Counted from the stretch's first letter, positions 34,120-43,636 are shown. The stretch is 64,000 nucleotides of DNA from an uncultured Verrucomicrobia subdivision 3 bacterium (GCA_903878805.1 CAIRJF010000017.1:1-64000); one strand, 5' to 3'. Notes: generated by a model from the letters alone, not told the origin. Numbers and translations are program-made.

Positions 34120-35013
34120 ATGGAAACAGTCGAAGCCAATTTGAAAACCCGCCCGCGTTTGCCGGAATGGCTGCGCATCAAGCTGCCCACGTCCGACACG
34201 TTTTCGCAGACGCGCAACCTGCTCGGCGAACTCAAGCTGCACACGGTCTGCGAAAGCGCCAAGTGTCCGAACCATTGGGAATGCTGGAGCAAAGGCACGG
34301 CGACGTTCATGATCGCCGGCGACCGCTGCACACGCGCGTGCGGCTTTTGCGCGGTGGCCACGGCCAAACCGCTCCCGCTCGAAGCCGATGAACCGCTGCG
34401 CGTGGCCGAGGCGACGCGCCGGATGAAATTGAAACACGTCGTCATTACCGCCGTCGCTCGCGACGACGTGGCCGATGGCGGCGCGGAACATTTTCGCCAG
34501 ACGATTGAGGAAGTGCGTAAATTAAATCCGGGAATCGTCATTGAAGTTTTGGTTCCGGATTTTCAAGACAGCGACACGTCCATCGACGCCGTGCTCGCCG
34601 CGAAGCCGCAAATCTTCAATCACAATCTCGAAACCGTTCGTCGCCTGACGCCGAGCGTGCGTCATCGCGCGACTTACGACCGTTCGTTGAGCGTGTTGAA
34701 AAAGGTTAAAGACAAACGCGGTAATGCGATTTACACGAAGTCCGGCCTGATGCTTGGTCTTGGCGAACGCGAGGAAGAAGTTTTGGAAGCGATGCGCGAT
34801 TTGCGCGCGGCGGGTTGCGACATTCTCACGCTCGGCCAGTATTTGCAACCGACATTGAAACATCTCGAGATGGTTGAATTTATACCGCCGACGAAGTTTG
34901 CCGAATACAAGTTGCGCGCCGAGGAAATGGGTTTTGTTCACGTCGCTAGCGGTCCGCTCGTGCGCAGCTCGTATCACGCCGACGAGTTTGGGTCTGCGGC
35001 TGCAACGTGCTGA
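34120..35013 (+). CDS. lipA: lipoyl synthase
   Basis: LipA inserts two sulfurs into octanoyl groups on lipoyl domains, using two [4Fe-4S] clusters. The 297 residues show the auxiliary-cluster motif CESAKCPNHWEC, the radical-SAM motif CTRACGFC, EVLVPDFQ, FNHNLETVRRL and the final RSSYHADEF. The likely clients are the E2 protein at 36437 and GcvH at 53381. The preceding 220 bp after tRNA-Lys hold only small hairpins. Confidence 0.96.
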   Translation: METVEANLKTRPRLPEWLRIKLPTSDTFSQTRNLLGELKLHTVCESAKCPNHWECWSKGTATFMIAGDRCTRACGFCAVATAKPLPLEADEPLRVAEATRRMKLKHVVITAVARDDVADGGAEHFRQTIEEVRKLNPGIVIEVLVPDFQDSDTSIDAVLAAKPQIFNHNLETVRRLTPSVRHRATYDRSLSVLKKVKDKRGNAIYTKSGLMLGLGEREEEVLEAMRDLRAAGCDILTLGQYLQPTLKHLEMVEFIPPTKFAEYKLRAEEMGFVHVASGPLVRSSYHADEFGSAAATC

Positions 35014-35625
35014 TTAATGACCAATTCTAGTCCGGCTCAAAGTCATCCACATCACGATGGCGAGGCAGATGAAGAAAATGCCAAAGCTGGCGACGGTGAT
35101 GAACAGTTTGAATTTGCGGGCGTTTTCAGCGAGTTGCGTGGTGTGTCTTTTCTCGGATTCCATGAAATCACCAAACTGATTTTTCAGCACGGCGTTGATG
35201 GCGTCTTCATTTTTTAATTCCAGGGTGAGCCAGTTGCCTTCAAGATTTTTCCATTCATCGGGCAGGCGCGTGCTGGCTTCGGCAGAAGGCGGTTGGAAAC
35301 CATAATTTTTCCAGAACGGCGAATCTTCAATCATCCACAGACGAAAAACACCGTGATTGGCGGCAAGTTTCTGGATGCGTTCCCAAAACAATTCACGCGC
35401 GGCATCGGCCACGGAAAAATCCGCGTAATCTTCGCTGTGCAAGCGCGCGTGCTGGCGGACGATTTGCACGCCAATCGCACCGGCGAATTTTCCGTCCGCC
35501 TCGACCACTTGAAATTCTGTGACGCGATCTTTCAGCTTGTCCGCCGGCAGTTGCGCGGCGAGCCAGAGCGCATGGAGCGCGGGCAGGTCGTCCACGGTGG
35601 CGCGGCGGATGTGCAGTTGCGGCAT
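35014..35625 (-). CDS. GNAT-like acetyltransferase with a carboxyl-terminal membrane anchor
   Basis: About 203 residues from the ATG at 35625. The first 130 have the GNAT layout: IRRATVDDLPALHALWLA, GAIGVQIVRQHARLHSEDYA, LFWERIQKLAANHGVFRLW. The acetyl-CoA loop is poorly conserved, so activity is uncertain. The tail has one helix (FITVASFGIFFICLAIVMWM) followed by RTRIGH, which would anchor the domain on the cytoplasmic face. Tail-anchored GNATs are uncommon. It meets lipA tail to tail with no gap. Confidence 0.65.
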   Translation of the reverse strand: MPQLHIRRATVDDLPALHALWLAAQLPADKLKDRVTEFQVVEADGKFAGAIGVQIVRQHARLHSEDYADFSVADAARELFWERIQKLAANHGVFRLWMIEDSPFWKNYGFQPPSAEASTRLPDEWKNLEGNWLTLELKNEDAINAVLKNQFGDFMESEKRHTTQLAENARKFKLFITVASFGIFFICLAIVMWMTLSRTRIGH

Positions 35626-35717
35626 GAGTTGATTCTGCAATAAATTTTTCCAGTGCGAAGAAAAATTTGCATTTGCGTTGAACTGTGTAATTTTACGCCG
35701 TCTATAAAAATCAAATT

Positions 35718-36365
35718 ATGAACCAAACCAAACAACTTCTCGACGCCTTGCAATGGCGCTACGCCACCAAGGTTTTTGATGCGACCAAAAAAATTCCCGC
35801 CGACGTGTGGAGCGCGCTAGAAAAAGCGCTTGTGCTGACGCCGACGAGCTACGGTTTGCAGCCGTATCAATTTCTCGTCGTGCAGGACGCGGCGAAACGC
35901 GCGGCGCTGCTGCCGAATTCGTGGGGACAAAAACAGGTCGTGGACTGCTCGCATTTTGTCGTGTTCACGGCGCGCACGGAAATGACGGAGGCGGACGTGG
36001 ACAAGTTTATTTCGCGCGCGGTGGAAATCCGCAAGCTGCCGACGGCGGAAGCGCTCGGCCCGTATCGCCACATGATGCTTGGCGATGTAGTAAATGGTCC
36101 GCGCGGAAAAGCCGCGCACGAATGGGCGTCGCGGCAGGTTTACATCGCGCTGGGAAATCTGATGACGTGCGCCGCCATGCTCGGCGTGGATGCGTGTCCG
36201 ATGGAAGGCATCAATCCGCCGGAGTATGACAAGATTCTTGGACTCGCCGGCAGCGGTTACAAAACGGTGGTGGCCTGTGCGCTCGGTTATCGTTCGGTGA
36301 ATGACAAATATGCGAGTATGGCCAAAATCCGTTACGAGACGGCGGAACTGGTGAAGGTCGTTTAA
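35718..36365 (+). CDS. NAD(P)H-dependent nitroreductase-family oxidoreductase
   Basis: A 215-residue flavoprotein of the NfsB-like group: amino-terminal RYATKVFDATKKIP, FMN-binding PTSYGLQPYQFLVVQD, EWASRQVYIALGNLMTCAAMLGVDACPMEG and the closing ACALGYRSVND. Such dimers reduce nitroaromatics or quinones with FMN. It is monocistronic, and its transcript ends at the hairpin at 36384. Confidence 0.88.
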   Translation: MNQTKQLLDALQWRYATKVFDATKKIPADVWSALEKALVLTPTSYGLQPYQFLVVQDAAKRAALLPNSWGQKQVVDCSHFVVFTARTEMTEADVDKFISRAVEIRKLPTAEALGPYRHMMLGDVVNGPRGKAAHEWASRQVYIALGNLMTCAAMLGVDACPMEGINPPEYDKILGLAGSGYKTVVACALGYRSVNDKYASMAKIRYETAELVKVV

Positions 36366-36383
36366 TTATTTTTACCGAAAAAA

Positions 36384-36426
36384 CAAAAACTTCCGCTGCG
36401 AAAAAATCGCGGCGGAAGTTTTTTTG
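36384..36426. terminator. bidirectional terminator between nitroreductase and E2 genes
   Basis: CTTCCGC-T-GCGA pairs with TCGC-G-GCGGAAG around an A-rich loop. It is flanked by AAAAA on the left and TTTTTTT on the right, so it can end transcripts from both converging genes. Confidence 0.85.
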
Positions 36427-36436
36427 GTTTTTGAAA

Positions 36437-37636
36437 TTACAATTTTTCCGGCTGTTTCATCAAATCGCCGATGCGCGAAAGCAAACGTCCCGCCGCGCCG
36501 CCGTCGAGCACGCGATGGTCGAAACTCAAGGTGAGATACGCTTCCATCACCGGCACGAACTGGCCTTTGGCCTCGTCCCAATGCGGCATTTTGCGTCCGG
36601 CGCCAAGGCCGAGCACGAGCGTTTGTTCTGGCAGCGGAATCGGCGTCGCCCAAATCAAACCGAACGTGCCGAAGTTCGTCACAGTCGCGACGGAACCGCC
36701 GGTGGCGTCCGCCGGCAATTTTCTTTGGCGCGCAAGTTCGACGAGTTCGTTGTAGCGCGTGGTCAATTCCTTCAAAGGTTTTTTGTCCGCGCCGCGCAAC
36801 ACCGGCACGAGCACGCCGTCTTCGGCTTCCACGGCAAAACCAACGTCAATGGCGTTCGGATGAACGATGTTTGTGCCGACCAAGCGCCCGGCGACCGCAC
36901 TATTTTCGGCGAGCGCAACTGCGAGCGCACGCAAGGCGTAAAGCGCCGGGCCGGGTTTGGGTTCGCAGGTTTTGCGATGGGCGAGAACGGAATCCAGTTG
37001 CACGGGCAGACCGACGGTCGCGAGCGGACGCGTCCAACTCCGGCGCATGGCGTCAGCTACGGCGACGCGCATGGACGAGGCTTTACTCAACTTTTGCTTG
37101 TCGAGGTGCGCCATGAATTTTTCAAAATCCTCGACGGTCACGCGACCAGCCGCGCCGCTGCCAGCAATGCCCGCGAGATCGGCGGCGCTCAAGCCGAGTT
37201 CGTGCATGCGCGCTTTGAGACGCGGCGACATGTAGCTCGCGCCGGTGGCGTTGGCGGGCACGGGCAATCCACGTATGGTCGGTTCCACGCGCGAGCCGGT
37301 GGCGTTGCGAGTTTTCTTGGAAATGACTTCGGAGTCCGTGTCACAACTTTTCGCCGGGGCGGGAATGTCTAGTCCGAAGCGTGCGGCTTCTTCTTTCGTG
37401 GCTTCAATTTTTCCCAGCACATCGCCGACGGCGTAACTTTCATTTAGCACCGCGCAAAAACTTTCCACGCGGCCGCCGCAGGGCGCGGTGACGGTCATGG
37501 TGGCTTTGTTCGTTTCAACTTCGATCAAGTCCTGTCCGCCCTCGACCTGGTCGCCGGGCTTGACGAGAAAATTGATGATGGCGGCCTCGGCGATAGATTC
37601 GCCGAGTTGCGGCATGATGATGGAAATCTGCGGCAT
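36437..37636 (-). CDS. 2-oxoacid dehydrogenase E2 acyltransferase
   Basis: A 399-residue E2 core. One lipoyl domain (residues 1-78) carries the modified Lys in IEVETNKATMTV; ETDKA is the usual form. A peripheral-subunit binding domain follows (MSPRLKARMHELGLSAADLA). The catalytic domain ends with LSFDHRVLDGG, whose His and Asp are the active-site residues. It transfers the acyl group made by E1 to CoA. The E1 subunits are immediately upstream at 3- and 6-bp spacing. No E3 gene is in the window. Whether the complex uses pyruvate or branched-chain oxoacids cannot be told from sequence alone. Confidence 0.9.
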   Translation of the reverse strand: MPQISIIMPQLGESIAEAAIINFLVKPGDQVEGGQDLIEVETNKATMTVTAPCGGRVESFCAVLNESYAVGDVLGKIEATKEEAARFGLDIPAPAKSCDTDSEVISKKTRNATGSRVEPTIRGLPVPANATGASYMSPRLKARMHELGLSAADLAGIAGSGAAGRVTVEDFEKFMAHLDKQKLSKASSMRVAVADAMRRSWTRPLATVGLPVQLDSVLAHRKTCEPKPGPALYALRALAVALAENSAVAGRLVGTNIVHPNAIDVGFAVEAEDGVLVPVLRGADKKPLKELTTRYNELVELARQRKLPADATGGSVATVTNFGTFGLIWATPIPLPEQTLVLGLGAGRKMPHWDEAKGQFVPVMEAYLTLSFDHRVLDGGAAGRLLSRIGDLMKQPEKL

Positions 37637-37639
37637 AAA

Positions 37640-38605
37640 TTAATAGCGGATAAGTTTTCTGGCGGCAGCGGCCACGCTGCGGGCGGTCGGACGATGCGCG
37701 GCCCACAAATTCGGATGATACGGCACCGGCGTGTCCTTGGCGTTGAGACGTTGCGGCGGAGCGTCGAGCAGGCCGTAACCTTCAGCGGTCACGCGCGCGA
37801 TGACTTCCGCCGTCACGCCACCCCACGGCCACGCTTCGCCGACGCAGAGCAAACGTCCGGTGCGCGCGACGCTGGCGACAACGGTGTCGGTATCGAGCGG
37901 TTTGATGGAACGCAAATCAACTACTTCAACTTGCCAGCCTTCAGTGGCGAGTTCATCTGCCGCCGCGAGCGCTTCGTGCACCATCGCGCTGTAAGTGACG
38001 ATGGTGAGGTCGCGACCTTCGCGGGCGATGCGCGCCTTGCCGATGGGCAACGCTTCGCTCGGCAATTTTTCTGCCTTGAGATGGTAATAGAGAAATTTGT
38101 GTTCACAGAAAATCACCGGGTCATCAATCGCCACGGCGGAGAGCAACATGGAATAAGCGTCTTCAACAGTGGCCGGAGTCAACACGACGAGGCCGGGATA
38201 ATGCGCGTAAATCGCCTCTAAACATTGGCTGTGAAACGGCCCGCTGCCGGACGTGCCGCCGAACGGCAGGCGCACGGTGATGGGGCAAGGCACATTCGTG
38301 CGCCAAAATAAAGTTGAGGCTTGGTTGACGATTTGGTTGAACGCGACCGTGGAAAAATCCGCGAACTGCATTTCGATAATTGGCCTCATGCCTTCGATAG
38401 CCGTGCCCACGGCGAGGCCGATCATCGCATCTTCGCTGATGGGCGAGTCAAGCACGCGTCCCGGAAATTCTTTCTGTAAATTTTTCGTGGCCTTGAACGC
38501 GCCACCGAACGCACCGACATCTTGCCCGTAAATAAATACGCGCGGATCATCGCGCAAGGCGTGGGCTTGCGCTTCGCGAATGGCTTCGAGATAGGTAATG
38601 CTCAT
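37640..38605 (-). CDS. 2-oxoacid dehydrogenase E1 subunit beta
   Basis: A 321-residue transketolase-type subunit: amino-terminal TYLEAIREAQAHALRDDPRV, GQDVGAFGGAFKATKNL, SEDAMIGLAVGTAIEGMRPI, EMQFADF and the carboxyl-terminal EVVDLRSIKPLD and GEAWPWGGVTAEV. It pairs with E1 alpha to decarboxylate the 2-oxoacid with thiamine diphosphate. It lies between E1 alpha and E2 in one operon. Confidence 0.92.
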   Translation of the reverse strand: MSITYLEAIREAQAHALRDDPRVFIYGQDVGAFGGAFKATKNLQKEFPGRVLDSPISEDAMIGLAVGTAIEGMRPIIEMQFADFSTVAFNQIVNQASTLFWRTNVPCPITVRLPFGGTSGSGPFHSQCLEAIYAHYPGLVVLTPATVEDAYSMLLSAVAIDDPVIFCEHKFLYYHLKAEKLPSEALPIGKARIAREGRDLTIVTYSAMVHEALAAADELATEGWQVEVVDLRSIKPLDTDTVVASVARTGRLLCVGEAWPWGGVTAEVIARVTAEGYGLLDAPPQRLNAKDTPVPYHPNLWAAHRPTARSVAAAARKLIRY

Positions 38606-38611
38606 CGCAAA

Positions 38612-39628
38612 TTAAGATTCTTCCCGCAATTCGTTCAAATGTTCCGAGGACAGCGCGCTCCATTTTTCTTCATACGGGTCGGGCGCGGGTTCGCGTTGCG
38701 CCTGCGCTACGGCTTCCTCGATTTCGCGGATGGCTTCGCTGCGCCAGACAGCGATTTGTGCGGCATCGGCAAATTCTTTTTTCAATAAAAAATCTTCGGC
38801 GACTTTCAAGCAGTCGCGACCGAGCTTGGAATTTTTTTGTTCGGGTGCAATGTAGCTGGCATCGTCATGTTCGCCGTGGCCGCAGAGGCGAAGCAAAGTT
38901 GCAATAACAAGTTGCGGGCCGTGTCCGGCACGCGCGCGTGCGATGGCCGCACCGACGGTTTCCATACAGGCGGAAAAATCTGTGCCGTCCACGGAATGCG
39001 ATTCGACGCCGTAACCGATGGCTTTATTTGCCAAGTCCGAGCAGGCGAATTGGCTACTGGTCGGCGTGGAGTATGCAAATTGATTGTTGGCAACGACGAG
39101 CACCAGCGGAAGTTTTTCGACGGCGGCTTGATTGAGTGATTCGTGAAACGCGCCCGTAGACGTGGCGCCTTCGCCGAGACACGCGACGCCGACGATGCCG
39201 GTAATTCCTTTCATCCGGCGCGCGAACAAAACTCCGTTTACGACGGAAACCATCGCGCCGAGGTGGCTGATCATCGGCAGGTAGCCGTCTTGCGGACGAC
39301 CGCGATGCACATTGCCGTCGCGCCCGCGCATCGGACCAAGCGCAGAGCCGAGATAGGTGCGCACGGCGTCAATGATGGGTTCGCCAAAAGCCAATCGCCC
39401 GGCGGCGTCGCGGATAAGTGGCGCGAAGACGTCGGATTTATTGAGATGAACGCCGATGGCGGCGCTCAAAGCTTCCTGACCGCGACCGAGGAAAACGCCG
39501 CCGTGGATTTTGCCGGCGCGGTAAAGCGCGGCAAATTTGTCATCCAACAGCCGCGCCCGCAGCATAAAGCGGTAGGCGACCCGTTGCGTCTCGCCAACCG
39601 TGCGAGACTCGGAGACAGTTTGCAACAT
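38612..39628 (-). CDS. 2-oxoacid dehydrogenase E1 subunit alpha
   Basis: A 338-residue thiamine diphosphate subunit. The cofactor motif is GEGATSTGAFHESLNQAA to LPLVLVVANNQFAYSTPTSS, with the terminal Asn-Asn binding Mg2+. FLGRGQEALSAAIGVHL, SHLGAMVSVVNGVLFA and LRLCGHGEHDDASY also fit. The last resembles branched-chain/acetoin-type E1 alpha more than classical pyruvate E1 alpha (tentative). It is the first gene of the leftward E1-E1-E2 operon. Confidence 0.9.
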   Translation of the reverse strand: MLQTVSESRTVGETQRVAYRFMLRARLLDDKFAALYRAGKIHGGVFLGRGQEALSAAIGVHLNKSDVFAPLIRDAAGRLAFGEPIIDAVRTYLGSALGPMRGRDGNVHRGRPQDGYLPMISHLGAMVSVVNGVLFARRMKGITGIVGVACLGEGATSTGAFHESLNQAAVEKLPLVLVVANNQFAYSTPTSSQFACSDLANKAIGYGVESHSVDGTDFSACMETVGAAIARARAGHGPQLVIATLLRLCGHGEHDDASYIAPEQKNSKLGRDCLKVAEDFLLKKEFADAAQIAVWRSEAIREIEEAVAQAQREPAPDPYEEKWSALSSEHLNELREES

Positions 39629-39774
39629 GACAAAAGTTTATCGCCGACGGCGCAGGCCAGCAATAAAACTTTCTGAGACGGTGAAAGTATTTTACGCGAT
39701 AATTTATTTTGTCCAGTTTGAACAAAAAGCGGATTGCCTTTGTCTGCCAAATCCAGAATCATAAAAGTTCGCAT

Positions 39775-40599
39775 ATGAAAAAAATTATTTTAGGAACGAT
39801 GGTCAGCCTCGGTCTCGCCTCCGCCGTGATGGCCGATGGCACGAATTTGTTGAGCGATGAAAAAGCCCGCGTGAGCTATGCCATCGGCATGATGCTCGGC
39901 CACAACTGGCAGCAGCAGGGTTTGGAAGTGAACCCGGACATTGCCGCCCGCGCCATCAAAGACATCCAGTCTGGCGGCACGACCTTGCTCACGCAGGAGG
40001 AAATGCAGCAGACGCTCACGAGTTTCCAGCAGGAGTTCCGCGCCATCCAGCAAAAAAAACAGGCCGAGCTGGCCGTCAAAAACAAGGCCGCAGGCGACGC
40101 ATTTCTCGCCACCAACAAAAATAATTCCGGCGTCGTGTCCCTGCCCGACGGCCTGCAATACCAAATTTTGACCCAAGGCACCGGCGCGACGCCCACACCG
40201 AACGACACGGTGACAGTAAATTACAAGGGATCATTGCTCGACGGCACGGAGTTCGACAGCTCCTACAAACGCGGCCAGCCCGCGCAGTTTCCCGTGGGCG
40301 GCGTGATTCACGGCTGGACCGAGGCGCTGGAAAAAATGCCTGTCGGCTCGAAATGGAAATTATTCATCCCGTCCGAACTGGCTTATGGCGAACGCGGCAA
40401 CCACGGCATCCCGCCAAATTCCACTTTGATTTTTGAAGTCGAACTCCTCGACACCAAGACGCCCGCGCCGCCCGCGCCCGCACAGCCGCTCACCAGCGAC
40501 ATCATCAAAGTGCCGAGCGCGGCGGAAATGAAGAACGGCGCGAAGATCGAAGTCATCAAGCCCGAGGACGCGGCGAAGGCCGCCAACGGCGCGAAATGA
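39775..40599 (+). CDS. periplasmic FKBP-type peptidyl-prolyl isomerase (Mip/FkpA-like)
   Basis: The ATG at 39775 starts a signal peptide (MKKIILGTMVSLGLASAVMA). Residues 20-110 are the helical dimerisation domain of Mip/FkpA proteins (VSYAIGMMLGHNWQQQGLEV). Residues 125-235 are the FKBP domain with DTVTVNYKGSLLDGTEFDSS, GVIHGWTEALEKMPVGSKW and PSELAYGERG. A Pro/Ala-rich tail follows. It speeds proline isomerisation in exported proteins. An HtrA protease gene follows 45 bp downstream, a sensible envelope quality-control pair. Confidence 0.9.
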   Translation: MKKIILGTMVSLGLASAVMADGTNLLSDEKARVSYAIGMMLGHNWQQQGLEVNPDIAARAIKDIQSGGTTLLTQEEMQQTLTSFQQEFRAIQQKKQAELAVKNKAAGDAFLATNKNNSGVVSLPDGLQYQILTQGTGATPTPNDTVTVNYKGSLLDGTEFDSSYKRGQPAQFPVGGVIHGWTEALEKMPVGSKWKLFIPSELAYGERGNHGIPPNSTLIFEVELLDTKTPAPPAPAQPLTSDIIKVPSAAEMKNGAKIEVIKPEDAAKAANGAK

Positions 40600-40644
40600 T
40601 TTCGCTTTGAACGTCGGCGCGGCGGGCGTGTCAATTTCAGGACT

Positions 40645-42165
40645 ATGAAGTTGAAACCAGTTTTCGGTTTGTGCGCCGTTTTGGCGGGCGCGGCGGTTAT
40701 TCTTTCCGTTTCGCATTTCACCAGTTGGGGGCGCGAAGGCGGTGCGCCGATTTTTAATCTTTCCAGCACGCCCATCAATCGCGACGCGCGCCTCGGCACC
40801 AGCTTCGCGCCCATCGTCAAGAAAGTTGCGCCGAGCGTGGTGAACATTTACTCCACGCGCTTCGTCAAGGAACGGCCGATGCGCAATCCGATGTTTGACG
40901 ACCCGATTTTCCGCCAGTTCTTCGGCAATCAGACGCCCGCCGAAGGTGACGACCGCGAACGCACGCGCAAGGAGCAAAGCCTCGGCTCCGGCGTCATCGT
41001 TTCGCCGGACGGCTACATTTTGACGGCCAACCACGTTGTCGCCGATGCGGACGAAGTAAAGGTTTCCATCGCGGACAGCAAAAAAGAATACACCGCCAAG
41101 GTCATCGGCAAGGATCGCGCCACGGACATCGCAGTGCTAAAAATTCAAGCCGCCAATCTGCCCGCCGTCACGCTCGCGGACAGCGACCAGTTGGAAGTGG
41201 GTGACATCGTGCTCGCCGTCGGCAATCCTTTCGGTCTGGGCCAGTCCGTTACAATGGGCATTGTCAGTGGACTCGGGCGCCACTATGGCGTGAATGGCGA
41301 ATTTGGTTATGAAAATTTCATCCAGACGGATGCGGCAATAAACAAAGGCAATTCCGGCGGCGCGCTAGTGGACGCGGAAGGCCGGCTCATCGGCATTAAC
41401 ACATGGATCGCGAGCAGCAGCGGCGGCAGCGAGGGCGTAGGCTTCGCCGTGCCGATCAACATGGCGCGCAATGTCCTTGAACGCCTTGCCAGCGGCGGCG
41501 TGGTCACGCGCGGTTATCTTGGCATCGTGCCGCAGGACATTGACGCCGACCTCGCGAAGCAGTTTGGTCTGGCCGACCAGAACGGCGCGCTCGTCGGCGA
41601 CGTCATGCCTGAAACGCCCGCCGCCAAAGCCGGTTTGAAATCTGGCGATGTCATCACCGAAATCAACGGCAAGTCCATTGAAGACGCGCACAGCCTGCAA
41701 CTCACCGTTTCGCAGATCAGCCCCGGCACGTTGGTCGCGGTAAAAATCATTCGTAACGGTCTCGCCAAAACGGTAAGCGTCACGCTGGCCGAATTGCCCG
41801 GCGGCGAGGTGGCCGCCAACGACGAAAATGATTCCAGTTCCGGCCCCGGCATGGCCGACGCGCTCGACGGCGTGACTGTGGCCGATCTGGAGCCGGAAGT
41901 CCGCCAGCAACTCCGCGTGCCCGCGAGTGTTCATGGCGCGCTCGTGACGGAGGTGGACAGCGATTCAAATTCCGCCGACGCCCATTTGCAGCCGAATGAC
42001 TTGATTGTGGAAATCAACCGCCAGGCCGTTGCCAGCGCCGACGATGCCGTCCGTTTATGCAAGGCCGCGCGCGGCGAACACATCCTCGTGAAAATCTGGC
42101 GGCGCAACGGCGGTTTCGCCGGCACACGCTACTTGAGCGTGGACAACACCAAGCGCGCGAAATAA
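40645..42165 (+). CDS. HtrA/DegP-type periplasmic serine protease
   Basis: A 506-residue Do-family protease with an amino-terminal signal/anchor (VFGLCAVLAGAAVILSVSHF). The triad is visible: His in LTANHVVADADEV, Asp in DRATDIAVLKI and Ser in INKGNSGGALVD. The first PDZ domain (YLGIVPQDIDADLAKQFGL to GLAKTVSVTLAEL) and the second (VTADL-like region to RNGGFAGTRYL) follow. It degrades or refolds damaged envelope proteins. It lies between an FKBP and a DnaJ-type chaperone gene. Confidence 0.94.
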   Translation: MKLKPVFGLCAVLAGAAVILSVSHFTSWGREGGAPIFNLSSTPINRDARLGTSFAPIVKKVAPSVVNIYSTRFVKERPMRNPMFDDPIFRQFFGNQTPAEGDDRERTRKEQSLGSGVIVSPDGYILTANHVVADADEVKVSIADSKKEYTAKVIGKDRATDIAVLKIQAANLPAVTLADSDQLEVGDIVLAVGNPFGLGQSVTMGIVSGLGRHYGVNGEFGYENFIQTDAAINKGNSGGALVDAEGRLIGINTWIASSSGGSEGVGFAVPINMARNVLERLASGGVVTRGYLGIVPQDIDADLAKQFGLADQNGALVGDVMPETPAAKAGLKSGDVITEINGKSIEDAHSLQLTVSQISPGTLVAVKIIRNGLAKTVSVTLAELPGGEVAANDENDSSSGPGMADALDGVTVADLEPEVRQQLRVPASVHGALVTEVDSDSNSADAHLQPNDLIVEINRQAVASADDAVRLCKAARGEHILVKIWRRNGGFAGTRYLSVDNTKRAK

Positions 42166-42233
42166 AAATCAAATTCAATTTTGCCCGTATGCGGCTTTGA
42201 CAAATCGCCGCCGACGGGCAAATTCATTTCCTG

Positions 42234-43169
42234 ATGGCTGCTCAATACAAAGATTATTACCAGACCCTCGGCGTGCCGCGCACCGCGACCGCCGATGAAT
42301 TGAAGAAATCCTTCCGCAAACTCGCGCGCGAATTTCATCCCGACGTCGCCAAGGACAAAAAGAAGGCCGAGGAAAAATTCAAGGACATCAACGAGGCTTA
42401 CGAAGTTTTGTCCGACGCCGACAAGCGCAAGAAATACGACGAGCTCGGCGCGAACTGGAAATCCGGTGCGGAATTCCGTCCGCCGCCCGGGCAGGGCGGT
42501 TTCGCCGGCGGTCAGCCGTTCCGCAACACGCGCGGCATGAGCCCCGAAGATTTGTCGACCCACTTTGGCGGCACGGGCTTCAGCGATTTCTTTGAACAGA
42601 TGTTCGGCGGGCAACGGCCCGGCGGCTTCAACGGACGCGGTGGATTCGCCGGCGAGCGGATGACCGAACCCAGCCGCGATATCGAAGGCGACATCATGGT
42701 CACGCTCGAAGAAGCCGCGCGCGGCTCGCTCCGCACCGTGACCGTGCGCCACGAAAACCGCACCGACTCGCATCAGGTCAAGATTCCCGCCGGTATCACT
42801 GAGGGCCAGAAACTGCGCATCGCCGGACGCGGCGAGGGCGGCGGCGATCTCTATCTCCGTGTGCGCCTCGCCAAACATCCCGACTTTGAAGTGGATGGCC
42901 ACAACCTCGTGCACGAACTCGAAATTGCGCCGTGGGAAGCCGCCCTGGGCGCCGAGATTTCCGTGCCCACCCTCACCGGTAAAGTCAGCATCAAGATTCC
43001 CCACGGCACGGCGAGCGGACAAAAATTTCGTGTGCGCGGCCACGGCCTCGGCAAGACCGGCGATCTCCACATCACCGTCAAAATCGTCATGCCCGACAAA
43101 CTCACGGAAGCCCAAAAGAAACTTTGGCAGCAGCTTGCGGAGGAATCAAAGTTCAATCCGCGCGATTGA
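42234..43169 (+). CDS. DnaJ-type co-chaperone without zinc finger (CbpA-like)
   Basis: A 311-residue type II J-protein: J-domain with the HPD motif in REFHPDVAKDKKKAEEKF, a Gly/Phe-rich linker (residues 80-145) and two carboxyl-terminal beta domains (DIEGDIMVTLEEAARGSL, ISVPTLTGKVSIKIPHGTAS). The zinc-binding Cys repeats of DnaJ are absent. It stimulates DnaK. It follows HtrA in the same direction. Confidence 0.92.
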   Translation: MAAQYKDYYQTLGVPRTATADELKKSFRKLAREFHPDVAKDKKKAEEKFKDINEAYEVLSDADKRKKYDELGANWKSGAEFRPPPGQGGFAGGQPFRNTRGMSPEDLSTHFGGTGFSDFFEQMFGGQRPGGFNGRGGFAGERMTEPSRDIEGDIMVTLEEAARGSLRTVTVRHENRTDSHQVKIPAGITEGQKLRIAGRGEGGGDLYLRVRLAKHPDFEVDGHNLVHELEIAPWEAALGAEISVPTLTGKVSIKIPHGTASGQKFRVRGHGLGKTGDLHITVKIVMPDKLTEAQKKLWQQLAEESKFNPRD

Positions 43170-43198
43170 ATTGACCGCGTCAAGTATTCGATAAATAT

Positions 43199-43579
43199 AT
43201 GGAAGACTTGATTATCGTCATCCTTCAATGTCTTTTTGAATTTATAGTCGAAATATTCAGTTATGGCTCAGTTGACTGGCCTTTCACTGCAGAATGGCCA
43301 GAGACTCTCGCAGCAAGATGTTTTCTATGGTTCATCATTGGTTGTGTTCTGGCTTATGTCTGCACGCTTTTTCTAAAGCATACATGGATTTCGATTTCGG
43401 CACTGCGGATTGCAAATCTCGTGTTAGCACCAATAACTTCAGCACTTATTTCAGAAGCCATTGCTCGTCGTCGCAGCAAGCGCAATGAAAACATTATTCC
43501 GCGCAACCATTTTTGGCAGGCGTTTTGGTTCACACTTGGAATTGTTACAGTCCGATTCACATATGCGGTTCACCTTTGA
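43199..43579 (+). CDS. hypothetical small membrane protein
   Basis: A 126-residue protein with about three hydrophobic segments (IIVILQCLFEFIVEIF, FLWFIIGCVLAYVCTLFL, FWFTLGIVTVRFTYAV) and a basic cytoplasmic loop (RRRSKRNE). No family recognised. Its base use is more AT-rich than its neighbours, which may reflect later acquisition. It follows cbpA by 29 bp. Confidence 0.55.
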   Translation: MEDLIIVILQCLFEFIVEIFSYGSVDWPFTAEWPETLAARCFLWFIIGCVLAYVCTLFLKHTWISISALRIANLVLAPITSALISEAIARRRSKRNENIIPRNHFWQAFWFTLGIVTVRFTYAVHL

Positions 43580-43636
43580 GTTTAATCGTTGCGCAGCGGC
43601 TTGACCGACTTCTCAACGAACTCTAGGCTTTATCAA

